DNA of 64,000 bases from Tsukamurella paurometabola (GCF_900631615.1 NZ_LR131273.1:3256850-3320849); one strand, 5' to 3'; positions 8,198 through 17,211 are shown, numbered from the stretch's first letter. Notes: generated by a model not told the origin, from the letters alone. Translations and numbers: made by a program.

Positions 8198-9328
8198 ATG
8201 CCGCGCACGCTGCTGGTCACCAACGACTTCCCGCCCCGCCCCGGAGGCATCCAGACCTACCTCCAGGCGTTCGTGCGGCAGCTTCCCGCCGACGAGCTCG
8301 TCGTGTACGCATCGCGGTGGCGCGGCAGCGAGGAGTACGACGCCGCGCAGCCCTTCGAGGTCGTGCGCCATCCGACGACGCTGCTGCTGCCCACGCCCGA
8401 CGCGCTCTCCCGAGCCCGCGATCTGGTGCGGTCCCACGACATCGAGACCGTCTGGTTCGGCGCCGCCGCGCCGCTGGCGCTGCTGGGCGCACCGCTCAAG
8501 GACGCCGGTGCGCTGCGCACGGTCGCCTCCACGCACGGGCACGAGGTGGGCTGGTCGATGCTCCCGCCCTCGCGGGCCTGCCTGCGCCGCATCGGCGACA
8601 CCACCGACGTCATCACCTACGTCAGCACGTACACCCGGGGCCGGTTCGCCGCGGCCTTCGGCCCGCGCGCAGCTCTGGAGCATCTCCCGCCCGGCGTCGA
8701 CACCGACGTCTTCCGGCCCGACGATGCCGCCCGCTCCGCCCTGCGTGCCCGCTACGGCCTGGCCGAGGACGAGCCCGTCGTGCTGTGCCTGTCGCGGCTG
8801 GTGCCGCGCAAGGGCCAGGACATGCTGATCCGCGCTCTACCGCGGATCCGGGGGCAGGTGCCCGGCGCGAAGCTCGTGATCGTCGGCGGCGGCCCGTATG
8901 CGGAGACGCTGCACAAGCTGGTGCGGAAGGTCGGCGTCGAGGAACAGGTGATCTTCACCGGTTCGGTGCCGTTCGACGAACTCGCCGCGCACCACAACCT
9001 CGGCGACGTCTTCGCCATGCCCTGCCGCACCCGCGGTGCGGGCCTGGACGTGGAGGGGCTCGGCATCGTCTTCCTCGAGGCGTCCGCGACCGGGAAGCCC
9101 GTGGTGGCCGGCGATTCCGGGGGTGCGCCCGAGACCGTCTGGGAGGGGGAGTCGGGCCATGTCGTGCCGGGGCGCGACGTCGAGGCCATCGCCGATGCCG
9201 TCGCGGGCCTGCTCGCGGACCCCGACCGCGCCGCGAAGATGGGTGCTCGCGGCCGCGAGCTGGTGGCCGAGCACTTCGACTGGCGCCGCCTCGGCCATCG
9301 CCTGCAGACCCTGCTCAACCCGTACTGA
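8198..9328 (+). CDS. pimB: PimB-type GDP-mannose mannosyltransferase
   Basis: 376 residues, ATG 8198. A GT-B glycosyltransferase of family GT4: FPPRPGGIQTYL glycine-rich loop at the N terminus, HGHEVGWS in the middle, SRLVPRKGQDMLIRA at the domain border and the EX7E motif in EGLGIVFLEASATGKPVVAG. In mycobacteria the gene in this position (Rv2188c) adds the second mannose to phosphatidylinositol monomannoside on the cytoplasmic side of the membrane, starting lipomannan synthesis. MptA further along acts later in the same pathway. Confidence 0.9.
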   Translation: MPRTLLVTNDFPPRPGGIQTYLQAFVRQLPADELVVYASRWRGSEEYDAAQPFEVVRHPTTLLLPTPDALSRARDLVRSHDIETVWFGAAAPLALLGAPLKDAGALRTVASTHGHEVGWSMLPPSRACLRRIGDTTDVITYVSTYTRGRFAAAFGPRAALEHLPPGVDTDVFRPDDAARSALRARYGLAEDEPVVLCLSRLVPRKGQDMLIRALPRIRGQVPGAKLVIVGGGPYAETLHKLVRKVGVEEQVIFTGSVPFDELAAHHNLGDVFAMPCRTRGAGLDVEGLGIVFLEASATGKPVVAGDSGGAPETVWEGESGHVVPGRDVEAIADAVAGLLADPDRAAKMGARGRELVAEHFDWRRLGHRLQTLLNPY

Positions 9329-9362
9329 GCGCACCGTACTGAGCGCACCGTACTGAGCGCAC
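9321..9362. repeat. Three tandem copies of a 14-bp unit at the pimB 3' end
   Basis: CGTACTGAGCGCAC occurs three times without error at 9321-9334, 9335-9348 and 9349-9362. The first copy holds the pimB stop codon, so the repeat is a local duplication of the gene's last bases rather than a separate element. It leaves the protein unchanged and could vary in copy number between strains. Confidence 0.95.
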
Positions 9363-9411
9363 GCGCGCCAATGTTATCAATCTCGAATATCGAATTCGGT
9401 AATATGGGCGT

Positions 9412-9936
9412 ATGCGTCGGATGTTCGCCGTCCCGGCTGCGGTGCTCGCAGTGGTCTCGATCGTCTCCTGCGGAGAAGGGCGCGGGCTGCCGCGGCCCGA
9501 GCCGGCCTCCGCCCAGCGCACGAGCGAGTGCGTCATCAAGCCGGGGTGGGCCGCCGCTGATTGGACGAGTGGTCCGGTGCGGGCGACGGGCACGCTCCGC
9601 TCGCGCGGCGTGGCCGTGGAATCCCTGCGTCGCGCTCTTGGCGAGCGTTCGGTGCCGGAGGACTTCGTGGTGCCCGAAGGGGACGACTTCGACGATCTGG
9701 TGCGCGACGTCGACGAGGTGATCCTTCGCTCCATCCCGGAGCGCGTGATGCAGTACGAGTTCGCCGTGCCCGCGGGCGAGTACCGCGGTGTCTTCGAGCC
9801 GCGGTGTCAGTACCGGGTTGGATTTCGTGTGGACGGGCGCTCGTTCGACGTCGACGTGGAGGCCGGCTCCGGCCGGGTGGTGGTCGCCGTCGTGAACTCC
9901 AACGGCGGATTCGCTCGGGTGGCCGACGTCCAGTGA
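9412..9936 (+). CDS. Putative lipoprotein, first of a paralogous pair
   Basis: 174 residues, unknown family. A signal peptide ends in a lipobox-like VSIVSC with Cys20, so it is probably lipid-anchored outside the membrane. Two further cysteines, one near residue 40 and one in PRCQYRVGF, could form a disulfide. The C-terminal half contains DVDEVILRSIPER and FDVDVEAGSGR, which recur in the next gene. TAATAT at 9400-9405 sits six bases before the ATG, so the transcript is probably leaderless. The stop overlaps the next start by four bases. Confidence 0.75.
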   Translation: MRRMFAVPAAVLAVVSIVSCGEGRGLPRPEPASAQRTSECVIKPGWAAADWTSGPVRATGTLRSRGVAVESLRRALGERSVPEDFVVPEGDDFDDLVRDVDEVILRSIPERVMQYEFAVPAGEYRGVFEPRCQYRVGFRVDGRSFDVDVEAGSGRVVVAVVNSNGGFARVADVQ

Positions 9937-10472
9937 AGCGAACTTCGAAGCGCGTGACGGTGGCGTTCGCCGCGATCGTCGTCGTGGGCTGCACGCCCGT
10001 CCGGGCGCCGTCGATCGAAGTCGACGCCGTCTCGCGTATCGATGACTCTTGTGCGCTGCCGTCGCCACCGGGCGCGGCCCTCGCGGTCTTCGGTGGCGGA
10101 GCGTACGGCGAGGTGCCAGTGTCCTGGACCGGTGGCGTCGTCGAATCCCGACTCCGTGAGTCGCTCGGCCGGTCTGCGGCTTCCGCGGGGCTCACTGATC
10201 CGGGTCCTGCCGAGCTGTCTCGGCTCCGCAACGACGTGGACGAGGCCGTCCTCGCGACGTACCCCGAGCGGCGATCGGTGATCACGATGAAAACTGAAGT
10301 CGGGCAATCGCTCGCGGCCTATGCGGTGCGGTGCGACTACCACGTTAACCTGCACAGAGGCGGGGATCACTTCGACGTGACGATCAACGGTGGAAGCGGC
10401 CGCTGGGATATCCGCCCGGTCGTGATCGACGTCCCATCATCCTGGTCGGCCGCGCCGCGCACCGCCGGATAG
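9933..10472 (+). CDS. Putative lipoprotein, second of a paralogous pair
   Basis: 179 residues from GTG 9933 in a GTGA overlap with the upstream stop. The signal peptide ends in a VVVGC lipobox. It matches the preceding protein in DVDEAVLATYPER, CDYHVNLHRGG and FDVTINGGSGR, with the cysteine spacing kept, so the pair arose by tandem duplication. No known domain is visible. A strong hairpin terminator follows. Confidence 0.75.
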   Translation: MKRTSKRVTVAFAAIVVVGCTPVRAPSIEVDAVSRIDDSCALPSPPGAALAVFGGGAYGEVPVSWTGGVVESRLRESLGRSAASAGLTDPGPAELSRLRNDVDEAVLATYPERRSVITMKTEVGQSLAAYAVRCDYHVNLHRGGDHFDVTINGGSGRWDIRPVVIDVPSSWSAAPRTAG

Positions 10473-10481
10473 GTGAACAGA

Positions 10482-10510
10482 ACCGCCGCACCGGGAGCCG
10501 GTGCGGCGGT
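10482..10510. terminator. Bidirectional hairpin terminator
   Basis: A 13-bp perfect stem (ACCGCCGCACCGG and its complement) with a GAG loop lies between the end of the lipoprotein pair on the plus strand and the end of fadD15 on the minus strand. There is no long T run, as usual for high-GC actinobacteria. Confidence 0.8.
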
Positions 10511-10524
10511 AGCGGGTTCGTGCG

Positions 10525-12327
10525 TTACTTCGCGTACAGCTCGGCGATGTCGTCGGCGTACTTCTGCGAGACGACGTTCCGCTTGACCTTCATGGTCGGC
10601 GTCATCTCACCGGTCTCCTCGGAGAAGTCCTCGGGCAGGATGCGGACCTTCTTGATGGCCTCGGCCTTGGAGACGGTCTCGTTCGCGGCGGCGACGGCCT
10701 TGTTGATCTCGGCCAGCAGGTCGGGGTCGTTGCGCAGGTCGGAGACCGTCGCGGACTCGGGCTTGCCGTTGGCGGCCTTCCACTGCGGGAACGCCTCGGG
10801 GTCGATGGTGACCAGCGCGGCGATGTAGGGCTGCGCGTCGCCGACGACCATCGCCTGCGAGATCAGCGGGTTGCTGCGCAGCGCGTCCTCCAGGCCGGCG
10901 GGGGAGACGTTCTTACCGCCCGCCGTGACGATGAGCTCCTTCTTGCGCCCGGTGATCGACAGGTAGCCGTCGTCGTCGATCGAGCCCAGGTCGCCGGTGT
11001 GGAACCAGCCGTCCTCGATGGCGGCCTTGGTGGCCTCCTCGTTGTGCCAGTACCCGCGGAACACGACGGAGCCCTTGAGCAGGATCTCGCCGTCCTCGGC
11101 GATCTTCGCGGCCTGGCCGGCGAGCGGTCGCCCGACCGTGCCGATCTTCTGAGCGCCCGCCACGTTCACGGTGATCGCCGCGGTGGTCTCGGTGAGGCCG
11201 TAGCCCTCCATGACCGTGACGCCGACGCCGCGGAAGAAGTGGCCCAGGCGGGCACCGAGGGGAGCGCCGCCGGAGATCGCGACCTTGCAGTTCCCGCCGA
11301 GCGCGGCCTTGAGCTTGCCGTAGACCAGCTTGTCGAACAGGGTGTGCTTGGCCTTGAGGATCAGGCCGGCGCCGCCGGTGTCCTGGGCCTGGCTGTACTC
11401 GATCGCGGTCTGCACGGCCGCGTCGAAGATCTTGCCCTTACCGCCGTCGACGGCGCTCTGCTGGGCGGAGGCGTACACCTTCTCGAAGACGCGGGGGACC
11501 GACAGGATCAGGGTGGGCTTGAACACCGAGAACTGCGGCACCAGGTTCTTGGTGTCGTTGAAATGCCCGACGAGTGCGCCGCCCTTGAAGCAGGCGATGT
11601 TCACGGCGCGCGCCAGCACGTGCGCCAGCGGGAGGAACATGACGTTCGAGCCGCCGCGGATGGCCTCGCCGAACGGGGAGGCGAGGATCGCCTCGGCCTC
11701 GCTCATGAGGTTGGAGTGCGTCAGCTCGCAGCCCTTGGGGCGGCCGGTGGTGCCGGAGGTGTAGATCAGGGTGGCCAGGTCGTCGGCCGTCACGTCCGCA
11801 CGCCCGGCGTGCACCTGCTCGTCGGTGACCTCCGCGCCCTCGGCGGTGAGCGTCGCGACGGCACCCGGCGCGTCGTCGGTGGGGTCGATCTGCAGCACGC
11901 GCCGCACGGAGTGGAGGTTCGTGAGTTCGGCCACCTCGGCGGCCTGCTTCGGGCCCTCGATGATCATGAGGACGGCGTCCGAATCCTCGAGGATCCAGTC
12001 GATCTGCCCGGAGGAGCTCGTCTCGTAGACGGGCACGGTGACGCCGCCGACGGCCCAGATCGCGAAGTCGATGAGCGGCCACTCGTACCGCGTCGAGGAG
12101 ACGAGCGCGACGCGGTCGCCGGGCTTGACGCCCTGTGCGATGAGCCCCTTCGCGACGCCCAGGATCTCCTGCTCGTACTGCTTGGAGGTGACCGGCTCCC
12201 AGGTCCCCGCGACGAGGCGCTTGATCCGGACGCTGTCCGGGTCCGTGCGGGCCACATCGAAGACGACGTCGACCGTGGAGGCCGAGGGGTCGATGGTGTA
12301 GTTGGCGGGAACGCTGATCTCGCGCAC
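10525..12327 (-). CDS. fadD15: FadD15-type long-chain acyl-CoA synthetase
   Basis: 600 residues. The GTG at 12327 is chosen because GGAGGA lies at 12331-12336; a longer in-frame form is not needed. Adenylate-forming enzyme: YTSGTTGRPKGCELTHSN (ATP-binding P-loop) near residue 180, GYGLTETTA near 345, TGDLGSIDDDGY and GRKKELIVTAGGKNVSP near 440-465. It activates fatty acids to acyl-CoA through acyl-AMP. The gene occupies the same place as Rv2187 in M. tuberculosis, between pimB and the SRPBCC genes, and diverges from the latter. Confidence 0.93.
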   Translation of the reverse strand: MREISVPANYTIDPSASTVDVVFDVARTDPDSVRIKRLVAGTWEPVTSKQYEQEILGVAKGLIAQGVKPGDRVALVSSTRYEWPLIDFAIWAVGGVTVPVYETSSSGQIDWILEDSDAVLMIIEGPKQAAEVAELTNLHSVRRVLQIDPTDDAPGAVATLTAEGAEVTDEQVHAGRADVTADDLATLIYTSGTTGRPKGCELTHSNLMSEAEAILASPFGEAIRGGSNVMFLPLAHVLARAVNIACFKGGALVGHFNDTKNLVPQFSVFKPTLILSVPRVFEKVYASAQQSAVDGGKGKIFDAAVQTAIEYSQAQDTGGAGLILKAKHTLFDKLVYGKLKAALGGNCKVAISGGAPLGARLGHFFRGVGVTVMEGYGLTETTAAITVNVAGAQKIGTVGRPLAGQAAKIAEDGEILLKGSVVFRGYWHNEEATKAAIEDGWFHTGDLGSIDDDGYLSITGRKKELIVTAGGKNVSPAGLEDALRSNPLISQAMVVGDAQPYIAALVTIDPEAFPQWKAANGKPESATVSDLRNDPDLLAEINKAVAAANETVSKAEAIKKVRILPEDFSEETGEMTPTMKVKRNVVSQKYADDIAELYAK

Positions 12328-12449
12328 GAATCCTCCGGGTCGCAAACGGTGGTGTTGTGGTGAACCTTACACCGCTGATCCGGGCGGGTTCCGGGCCCGA
12401 ACCGACCCGGCACCGTCCGCCCCGCAGCCGGATGTGTGAAGCTTAGGAG

Positions 12450-12842
12450 GTGAGCACCATCCAAGTGGCCGACGTCGCCTTCGTCGCCGCCCACCCGAGT
12501 GCCGTGGCCGCCGCGATGGCGGGCGCGCAGCGGTGGCGCGGCTGGTTCCCCGACCTGCGACTGACCGTCACCGAGGACCGGGGCGACAAGGGGATCCGCT
12601 GGAAGGTCGACGGTCCCGTCACCGGGACCTCGGAGTTCTGGATCGAGCCCCACCTCGACGGGAGCCTGCTGCACTACTTCCTGCACGCGGAGCCGACGAC
12701 GCCCAGGACCCCCGAGCAGATCGTCGCCGAGGTGCGCGAGCGCCGGGTCCGCGGGCACGACGTGATGTTCGACGTGAAGTTCACCGCAGAGGACGGTCGC
12801 GTCCTGGGCGGTCCCGCCGCCGGGGAGGTGGAGCGTGTCTGA
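12450..12842 (+). CDS. SRPBCC-fold protein (Rv2186c-like)
   Basis: 130 residues of the START/polyketide-cyclase-like SRPBCC fold, a beta-sheet cavity that binds hydrophobic ligands: AQRWRGWFPDLRLTV, GIRWKVDGPVTGTSEFWIEP and LLHYFLHAEP. The start is uncertain: AGGAGG at 12445-12450 overlaps the GTG at 12450, while the in-frame GTG at 12465 has 14 bases of spacing; an in-frame stop at 12444 rules out anything further upstream. It opens a tight operon of overlapping genes running to the ROK kinase. Confidence 0.75.
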   Translation: MSTIQVADVAFVAAHPSAVAAAMAGAQRWRGWFPDLRLTVTEDRGDKGIRWKVDGPVTGTSEFWIEPHLDGSLLHYFLHAEPTTPRTPEQIVAEVRERRVRGHDVMFDVKFTAEDGRVLGGPAAGEVERV

Positions 12843-13299
12843 CGCGGAACGCACCCGCGAATCCATCGTCATCGCAGCGCCTCCGGAGCGGATCATGGCG
12901 GCGATCTCGGCCTTCGACCGTTACCCCGAGTGGGTCTCGGCGGCGCGCGAGGTCACGGTCCTCGAGACCACCCCGGACGGCCATCCGCGGCGCGTGCGGT
13001 TCGTCCTGGAGGAGGGCTTCCTCCGGGATACGTACGAGCTCGAGTACCGCTGGGCGCCCGGCGGCCGATCGGTCGAATGGGACCTCGCGGCGAGCACGCT
13101 GCAGAGCACCCAGCACGGCCGGTACGACCTGACGCCGACCGCCGACGGTGCCGGCACCACGGTCACGTACACGCTCGAGGTGACCCTGCAGATCCCGATG
13201 CTCGGAATGCTCCGCCGCAAGGCGGAGAAGGCGATCACCGACACCGCCCTCAAGGAGCTCAAGCGCCACGTCGAGGGCGAGTCGGCGGCCGAATCCTGA
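12835..13299 (+). CDS. SRPBCC-fold protein (Rv2185c / TB16.3-like)
   Basis: 154 residues from GTG 12835, overlapping the previous gene by eight bases. SRPBCC/Coq10-like: ESIVIAAPPERIMAAISAFDRYPEW at the N terminus is the classic first strand-helix of the family, and the long C-terminal helix AEKAITDTALKELKRHVEG closes the cavity. Probably carries or senses a lipid-like ligand in the cytoplasm. The stop TGATG shares bases with the ATG of the ArsA-like ATPase. Confidence 0.85.
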   Translation: MSDAERTRESIVIAAPPERIMAAISAFDRYPEWVSAAREVTVLETTPDGHPRRVRFVLEEGFLRDTYELEYRWAPGGRSVEWDLAASTLQSTQHGRYDLTPTADGAGTTVTYTLEVTLQIPMLGMLRRKAEKAITDTALKELKRHVEGESAAES

Positions 13300-14528
13300 T
13301 GTCCGGGGAGGGCACCGCGACCCGGCTGCTGCTGGTGTCCGGAGCCGGGGGAGCGGGCCGCACCACCCTGGCGACGTCGCTGGCGGCCCGTGCCGCGGGG
13401 CGCGGGCGGACCCTGCTCGTCACCGTCGGGCGGGCCGTCGACCCGCTCCTGGCCGACGGGACGGGGCCGTTCGACCACGTGCACCTGAACCCGGTGGAGT
13501 TGCTCGCGCAGTGGTGGGAGGGCCTGGCGGCCACCGTCCGAGCCGGCCGGGGGCTCGCGGGCGACGGCGCCGACGCCGGTGCCGCGGGGTTCGACCCCTT
13601 CGCGCTCGAGCCGCCCGAATTGACGGGCCTCGCGGACGCGGAGCACGTCCTCGTCCTCCGCGCGATCACCGGGCACGTCGATTCGGGTGCGTACCGCACC
13701 GTCGTCGTGGACGGTCCCGCGTTCGACGGCCTGGTCTCCCTGCTGAGCGCCCCCGCGTCGCTGGCCGTGTACCTCGAGCGGGTGTGGCCGCGGCACGTCC
13801 GGCTCTCCGGCCCGGCGGCCGGGCCCGCCGCCGGCTCGCTCGCCGCGCTGCTGCTCGCCGAGCCCGTTGCGGGGCTCGCGGACCGGCTCGCCGCGTTCGT
13901 GGCGGACCGCGCCGCCCTCGAACTGGTGCACGTGGTGACGGGCGACGGGGGCCGGGCGGCGCGAGCGCGCGGCGAGCTGGCCGCGCTCGAGGTGCTGGGG
14001 CTGCGCCCCGTGGCGATCGTGCTCAACCGGCTGATCTCCGTCGACGACCGCTTCGCACTGGACCTGCCCCACCCCGCGGTGCAGTCGGTCCGGTCGCGCG
14101 TCGCCTCCCAGGACGATGCGCGCGAGGCGCTCGCCGAGGTGGCGACGGTGCTGGACCGTCCCGTCCTCGAGGCGGCCGAGGCGGCCGATCCCGTACTCAC
14201 CCCCGCCGCCACGGCGGACCTCGCTTGGGACGCGGCCGCGATCCTCGACGCGGAACCCGCCGCGGTACCGGTGCCGGAGGTCCGCCCGACCGGCGGCGCC
14301 GGGCTCGACGCGCGTTACGAGTGGGCGGTCGCACTGCCGCTGGTGGACCCCGCCACGATCGGCCTCGGCCGGGTCGACGAGGACGTCGTGGTCGAAGCCC
14401 AGGGTGTGCGGCGCCGGATCCGGCTACCGTCTGTGTTGCGCCGCTGCGTCGTTGCGGGCGCGACGTACGAGGAAGGGGAGTTGCGCGTGTCCTTCGTCCC
14501 CGACCCGGAGGTGTGGCCCCGTGGCTGA
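13299..14528 (+). CDS. ArsA/GET3-like ATPase (Rv2184c-like)
   Basis: 409 residues from ATG 13299 (TGATG junction). Near residue 15 the P-loop reads GAGGAGRTTLA, a deviant Walker A of the ArsA/MinD/SIMIBI class, where the usual lysine positions hold G and R; whether it still hydrolyses ATP is open. TVVVDGPAFDGL near residue 135 looks like the Walker B/switch region. No arsenite-binding cysteines are present, so a role in arsenic export is unlikely. Translationally coupled to the genes on both sides. Confidence 0.8.
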   Translation: MSGEGTATRLLLVSGAGGAGRTTLATSLAARAAGRGRTLLVTVGRAVDPLLADGTGPFDHVHLNPVELLAQWWEGLAATVRAGRGLAGDGADAGAAGFDPFALEPPELTGLADAEHVLVLRAITGHVDSGAYRTVVVDGPAFDGLVSLLSAPASLAVYLERVWPRHVRLSGPAAGPAAGSLAALLLAEPVAGLADRLAAFVADRAALELVHVVTGDGGRAARARGELAALEVLGLRPVAIVLNRLISVDDRFALDLPHPAVQSVRSRVASQDDAREALAEVATVLDRPVLEAAEAADPVLTPAATADLAWDAAAILDAEPAAVPVPEVRPTGGAGLDARYEWAVALPLVDPATIGLGRVDEDVVVEAQGVRRRIRLPSVLRRCVVAGATYEEGELRVSFVPDPEVWPRG

Positions 14529-14979
14529 TCCCACCCCCGACCCCGCCGACGAGTTCCTCACCTCCGCGGCGCGCCTGTTCGAGACCGCCCGGCCGTGGAT
14601 CGCCGCGGCGCTCGCCGAGCACTCCGCGCACCCCGAGGGCGACCCCGGCGCCTGCCGGCTGTGCGCGCTGGGCGGCGCCGTCGCCCGGCACATCGAGCCC
14701 TTCGCCGCCGAGGCGTCGAAATCCTTCGGCCACTTCGCCGACGAGGTGCTGGCGGATCTGCTGCGCCTCGCCGAGGAACTACTGGGCAGTGCGCGGACCA
14801 CCGCCGCGGCCGTCGCCGCCGACTACCTCGCGACCGTGGGTGGCGCGGCGCCGGATACCGGGACGCCCGCCGAGCCGGGAGCGGACGAGTCCCCGCGACC
14901 GGCCGCACCGCCGTCCCCGGGCGGCTACGAACGCATCGACATCCGACTCTCGGGCCCCGGGGAGGACCAGTCTCAATGA
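14521..14979 (+). CDS. Conserved hypothetical protein (Rv2183c-like)
   Basis: 152 residues from GTG 14521, overlapping the ATPase gene by eight bases. A mostly helical domain contains CRLCALGGAV near residue 43 (a CxxC pair) and a long helix through FADEVLADLLRLAEELLG, then a Pro-rich tail and an amphipathic end. No function known. It always travels with the ArsA-like ATPase in this gene order, which suggests a partner role. Confidence 0.7.
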   Translation: MADPTPDPADEFLTSAARLFETARPWIAAALAEHSAHPEGDPGACRLCALGGAVARHIEPFAAEASKSFGHFADEVLADLLRLAEELLGSARTTAAAVAADYLATVGGAAPDTGTPAEPGADESPRPAAPPSPGGYERIDIRLSGPGEDQSQ

Positions 14980-15926
14980 CGCTGACGATCGGCATCGACA
15001 TCGGCGGCACCTCGGTCCGCGCGGGCGTCGTGACGGACGACGGCACCGTCGTCGATACGGCCCGGGCGGAGACGCCCCGCAGTGCCGCGGCGCTCGAGCG
15101 CTGCCTCGACCGGGTGGTGCAGGAGCTGTGCGTCGAGCACGACGTGAAGGCCGTGGGGCTCGCCGTGGCGGGCTTCCTCGATCCGGCCAGAGAACGAGTC
15201 GCCTTCGCGCCGCACCTGCCGTGGCGCGACACCGCTGTCCCCGCCGAGATGACGCAGCGGATCGGCCTGCCGGTGATCATGGAGCACGACGCGAACTCCG
15301 CCGCCTGGGCGGAGTTCGTCCACGGTCCGGCCCGGCAGTCCAAGGTGACGTGCGTCGTCGCGCTCGGCACCGGCATCGGGGCGGGGCTGCTCATCGACGG
15401 GGAGCTCTACCGCGGGGCGTACGGCGTGGCGCCGGAGCTGGGCCACCTGCAGGTGGTGCCCGACGGTCGGCCGTGCGACTGCGGGAAGCGGGGGTGCTGG
15501 GAGCGTTACTGCAGCGGAACCGCGCTGGTGGAGACCGCGATCGATCTCATGGGGCCGAAGGGCTCGCGCGGGGTGCTGCTCGCGCGCGAGCTGGCCGACG
15601 ACCCGGGGTCGCTCACGGGCCGCAAGGTCGCCGCCGCGGCCGAGGCCGGTGACCCCGTGGCGCAGGAGGCGGTCGGGGAGCTGGCCCGCTGGCTCGGCGT
15701 GGGGCTGGCGATGGTCAGCGACGTCTTCGACCCGGACCTGATCATCCTGTCCGGCGGGGTCGGCGCCTCGTCGCGGCTGTTCCTCGACGACGCCAGGGAC
15801 CAGTTCGCGCAGCAGCTCACCGGCGGGAAGTACCGTCGCAAGGCCCGGATCCGCGCCACCGAACTCGGCGAACGCGCCGGGATGCTCGGTGCCGCCGCCC
15901 TCGCGCGGGACGCCGTGCGGGCCTGA
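14976..15926 (+). CDS. ROK-family sugar kinase (glucokinase-like)
   Basis: 316 residues; ATGA overlap with the upstream stop. The ROK phosphate motif IGIDIGGTSVRAG is at the N terminus, MEHDANSAAWAEF near residue 107 carries the catalytic aspartate, LGTGIGAGLLIDG follows, and the zinc-binding signature CDCGKRGCWERYCSG near residue 168 is complete. IILSGGVG near residue 258 closes the sugar site. This is the actinobacterial glucokinase type; the absence of an N-terminal helix-turn-helix makes it an enzyme rather than a repressor. Confidence 0.92.
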   Translation: MTLTIGIDIGGTSVRAGVVTDDGTVVDTARAETPRSAAALERCLDRVVQELCVEHDVKAVGLAVAGFLDPARERVAFAPHLPWRDTAVPAEMTQRIGLPVIMEHDANSAAWAEFVHGPARQSKVTCVVALGTGIGAGLLIDGELYRGAYGVAPELGHLQVVPDGRPCDCGKRGCWERYCSGTALVETAIDLMGPKGSRGVLLARELADDPGSLTGRKVAAAAEAGDPVAQEAVGELARWLGVGLAMVSDVFDPDLIILSGGVGASSRLFLDDARDQFAQQLTGGKYRRKARIRATELGERAGMLGAAALARDAVRA

Positions 15927-16001
15927 TCGCCCGGCGCGGGCCGCGCGCCGTCGGTAGAGTGAGGCGGAGCACGTCGAGTCGGGAATCGAGAGCTGGGCGA
16001 C

Positions 16002-16712
16002 ATGTGGTGGATGGTCTTCAAATGGGTCCTGATCGGACCGGTCCTACGACTCCTGGGGCGCCCCCGCGTGGTGGGCGTCGAGAACCTGCCGAAGGACGGC
16101 CCGGCCATCCTCGCGAGCAATCACCTCGCGGTCATGGACTCGTTCTTCCTGCCGCTCATGGTGCCCCGCCCCATCAAATTCCTCGCCAAGAGCGAGTACT
16201 TCACCGGTAAGGGCCTCAAGGGCGCCTTCAAGAAGTGGTTCTTCTCGTCCGTCGGCTGCATCCCGATCGTGCGCGGCAGCGCGAGTGCGGCGCAGGACGC
16301 GCTCGACGCGGGGGTCGGTGCGCTCAAGGACGGCCAGCTCCTCGGCCTGTACCCGGAGGGCACCCGCAGCCCCGACGGGCGGTTGTACAAGGGCAAGACC
16401 GGCATGGCCCGGATGGCGTTGGAGACGGGCGCCCCGATCATCCCGGTCGCCATGGTCGACACCGAGAAGTTCAACCCGCCCGGCTCCACGCTGCCGCACC
16501 CCACCAAGGTGCAGGTGCGGATCGGTAAGCCGCTGGACTTCTCCCGGTTCGAGGGCATGTCGGGGAACCGGTTCATCGAGCGCGCCATCACCGACGAGGT
16601 CATGTACGAGCTGATGAAGCTCTCCGGCCAGGCCTACGTCGACGTCTACGCCCAGGACGTCAAGGACGGTGTGGTCGTCCCGGGCGAGGAGCGGGAGGCC
16701 GGCGCCGCGTAG
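16002..16712 (+). CDS. 1-acyl-sn-glycerol-3-phosphate acyltransferase (Rv2182c-like)
   Basis: 236 residues. PlsC-type acyltransferase: the catalytic HX4D is in SNHLAVMDSFF near residue 47, the substrate-binding YPEGTRSPDG near residue 118, and GAPIIPVAMV near 145. The N terminus is hydrophobic and probably sits at the membrane. It acylates lysophosphatidic acid in phospholipid synthesis; mycobacterial relatives near the PIM genes have also been discussed as acylating mannolipids. Confidence 0.88.
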   Translation: MWWMVFKWVLIGPVLRLLGRPRVVGVENLPKDGPAILASNHLAVMDSFFLPLMVPRPIKFLAKSEYFTGKGLKGAFKKWFFSSVGCIPIVRGSASAAQDALDAGVGALKDGQLLGLYPEGTRSPDGRLYKGKTGMARMALETGAPIIPVAMVDTEKFNPPGSTLPHPTKVQVRIGKPLDFSRFEGMSGNRFIERAITDEVMYELMKLSGQAYVDVYAQDVKDGVVVPGEEREAGAA

Positions 16713-16723
16713 CGTCGACCCCC

Positions 16724-17200
16724 GTGAAGTACTTCTACGACCTGGAATTCATCGAGGACGGAAGGGTCATCGACCTGGTCTCGATCGGCATCGTCGGCGA
16801 GGACGGCCGCGAGTTCTACGCCGTCTCCACCGAGTTCGATCCCGAGGCCGCCGGGCCGTGGGTGCGGGCGAACGTGCTGCCGAAGCTGCCGCCGCCGGCC
16901 AGCAGGCTCTGGCAATCGCGCGCTGCGATCCGCGACGGGGTCTTCGACTTCCTCAGCGCCGGCCCCGGCGACATCGAACTCTGGGCGTGGGTCGCCGCCT
17001 ACGACCACGTGGCGCTGTGCCAGCTCTGGGGGCCGATGACGGCGCTGCCCCGGTCCATGCCGCGGTTCACCCGCGAGCTCAAGCAGCTGTGGGACGAGCG
17101 GGGTCGCCCGGCGCTGCCCGCTGCGCCGGCGGATGCGCACGACGCACTCGCCGACGCCCGGCACAACCTCGCCAAGTACCGGGCGATCACGGGTGCGTAG
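16724..17200 (+). CDS. 3'-5' exoribonuclease (RNase AS, Rv2179c-like)
   Basis: 158 residues from GTG 16724, 11 bases after the acyltransferase stop. DEDDh fold of the Rv2179c family: YDLEFIEDG (D6, E8) at the N terminus, WVAAYDHVALC in the middle and AHDALADARHN at the C terminus supply the metal ligands and catalytic histidine. The M. tuberculosis and relative enzymes digest polyadenylate-containing 3' ends. Probably in the same transcript as the acyltransferase. Confidence 0.85.
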   Translation: MKYFYDLEFIEDGRVIDLVSIGIVGEDGREFYAVSTEFDPEAAGPWVRANVLPKLPPPASRLWQSRAAIRDGVFDFLSAGPGDIELWAWVAAYDHVALCQLWGPMTALPRSMPRFTRELKQLWDERGRPALPAAPADAHDALADARHNLAKYRAITGA

Positions 17201-17211
17201 CGCCCGCGTGA

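Noticed and set aside
9321-9362. CRISPR-like repeats.
   Set aside because: Units are contiguous with no spacers and copy the end of the pimB gene.
13299-14528. An arsenite pump ATPase.
   Set aside because: No metal-binding cysteines and no arsB or arsR nearby; the conserved gene neighbourhood is the Rv2182c-Rv2186c group.
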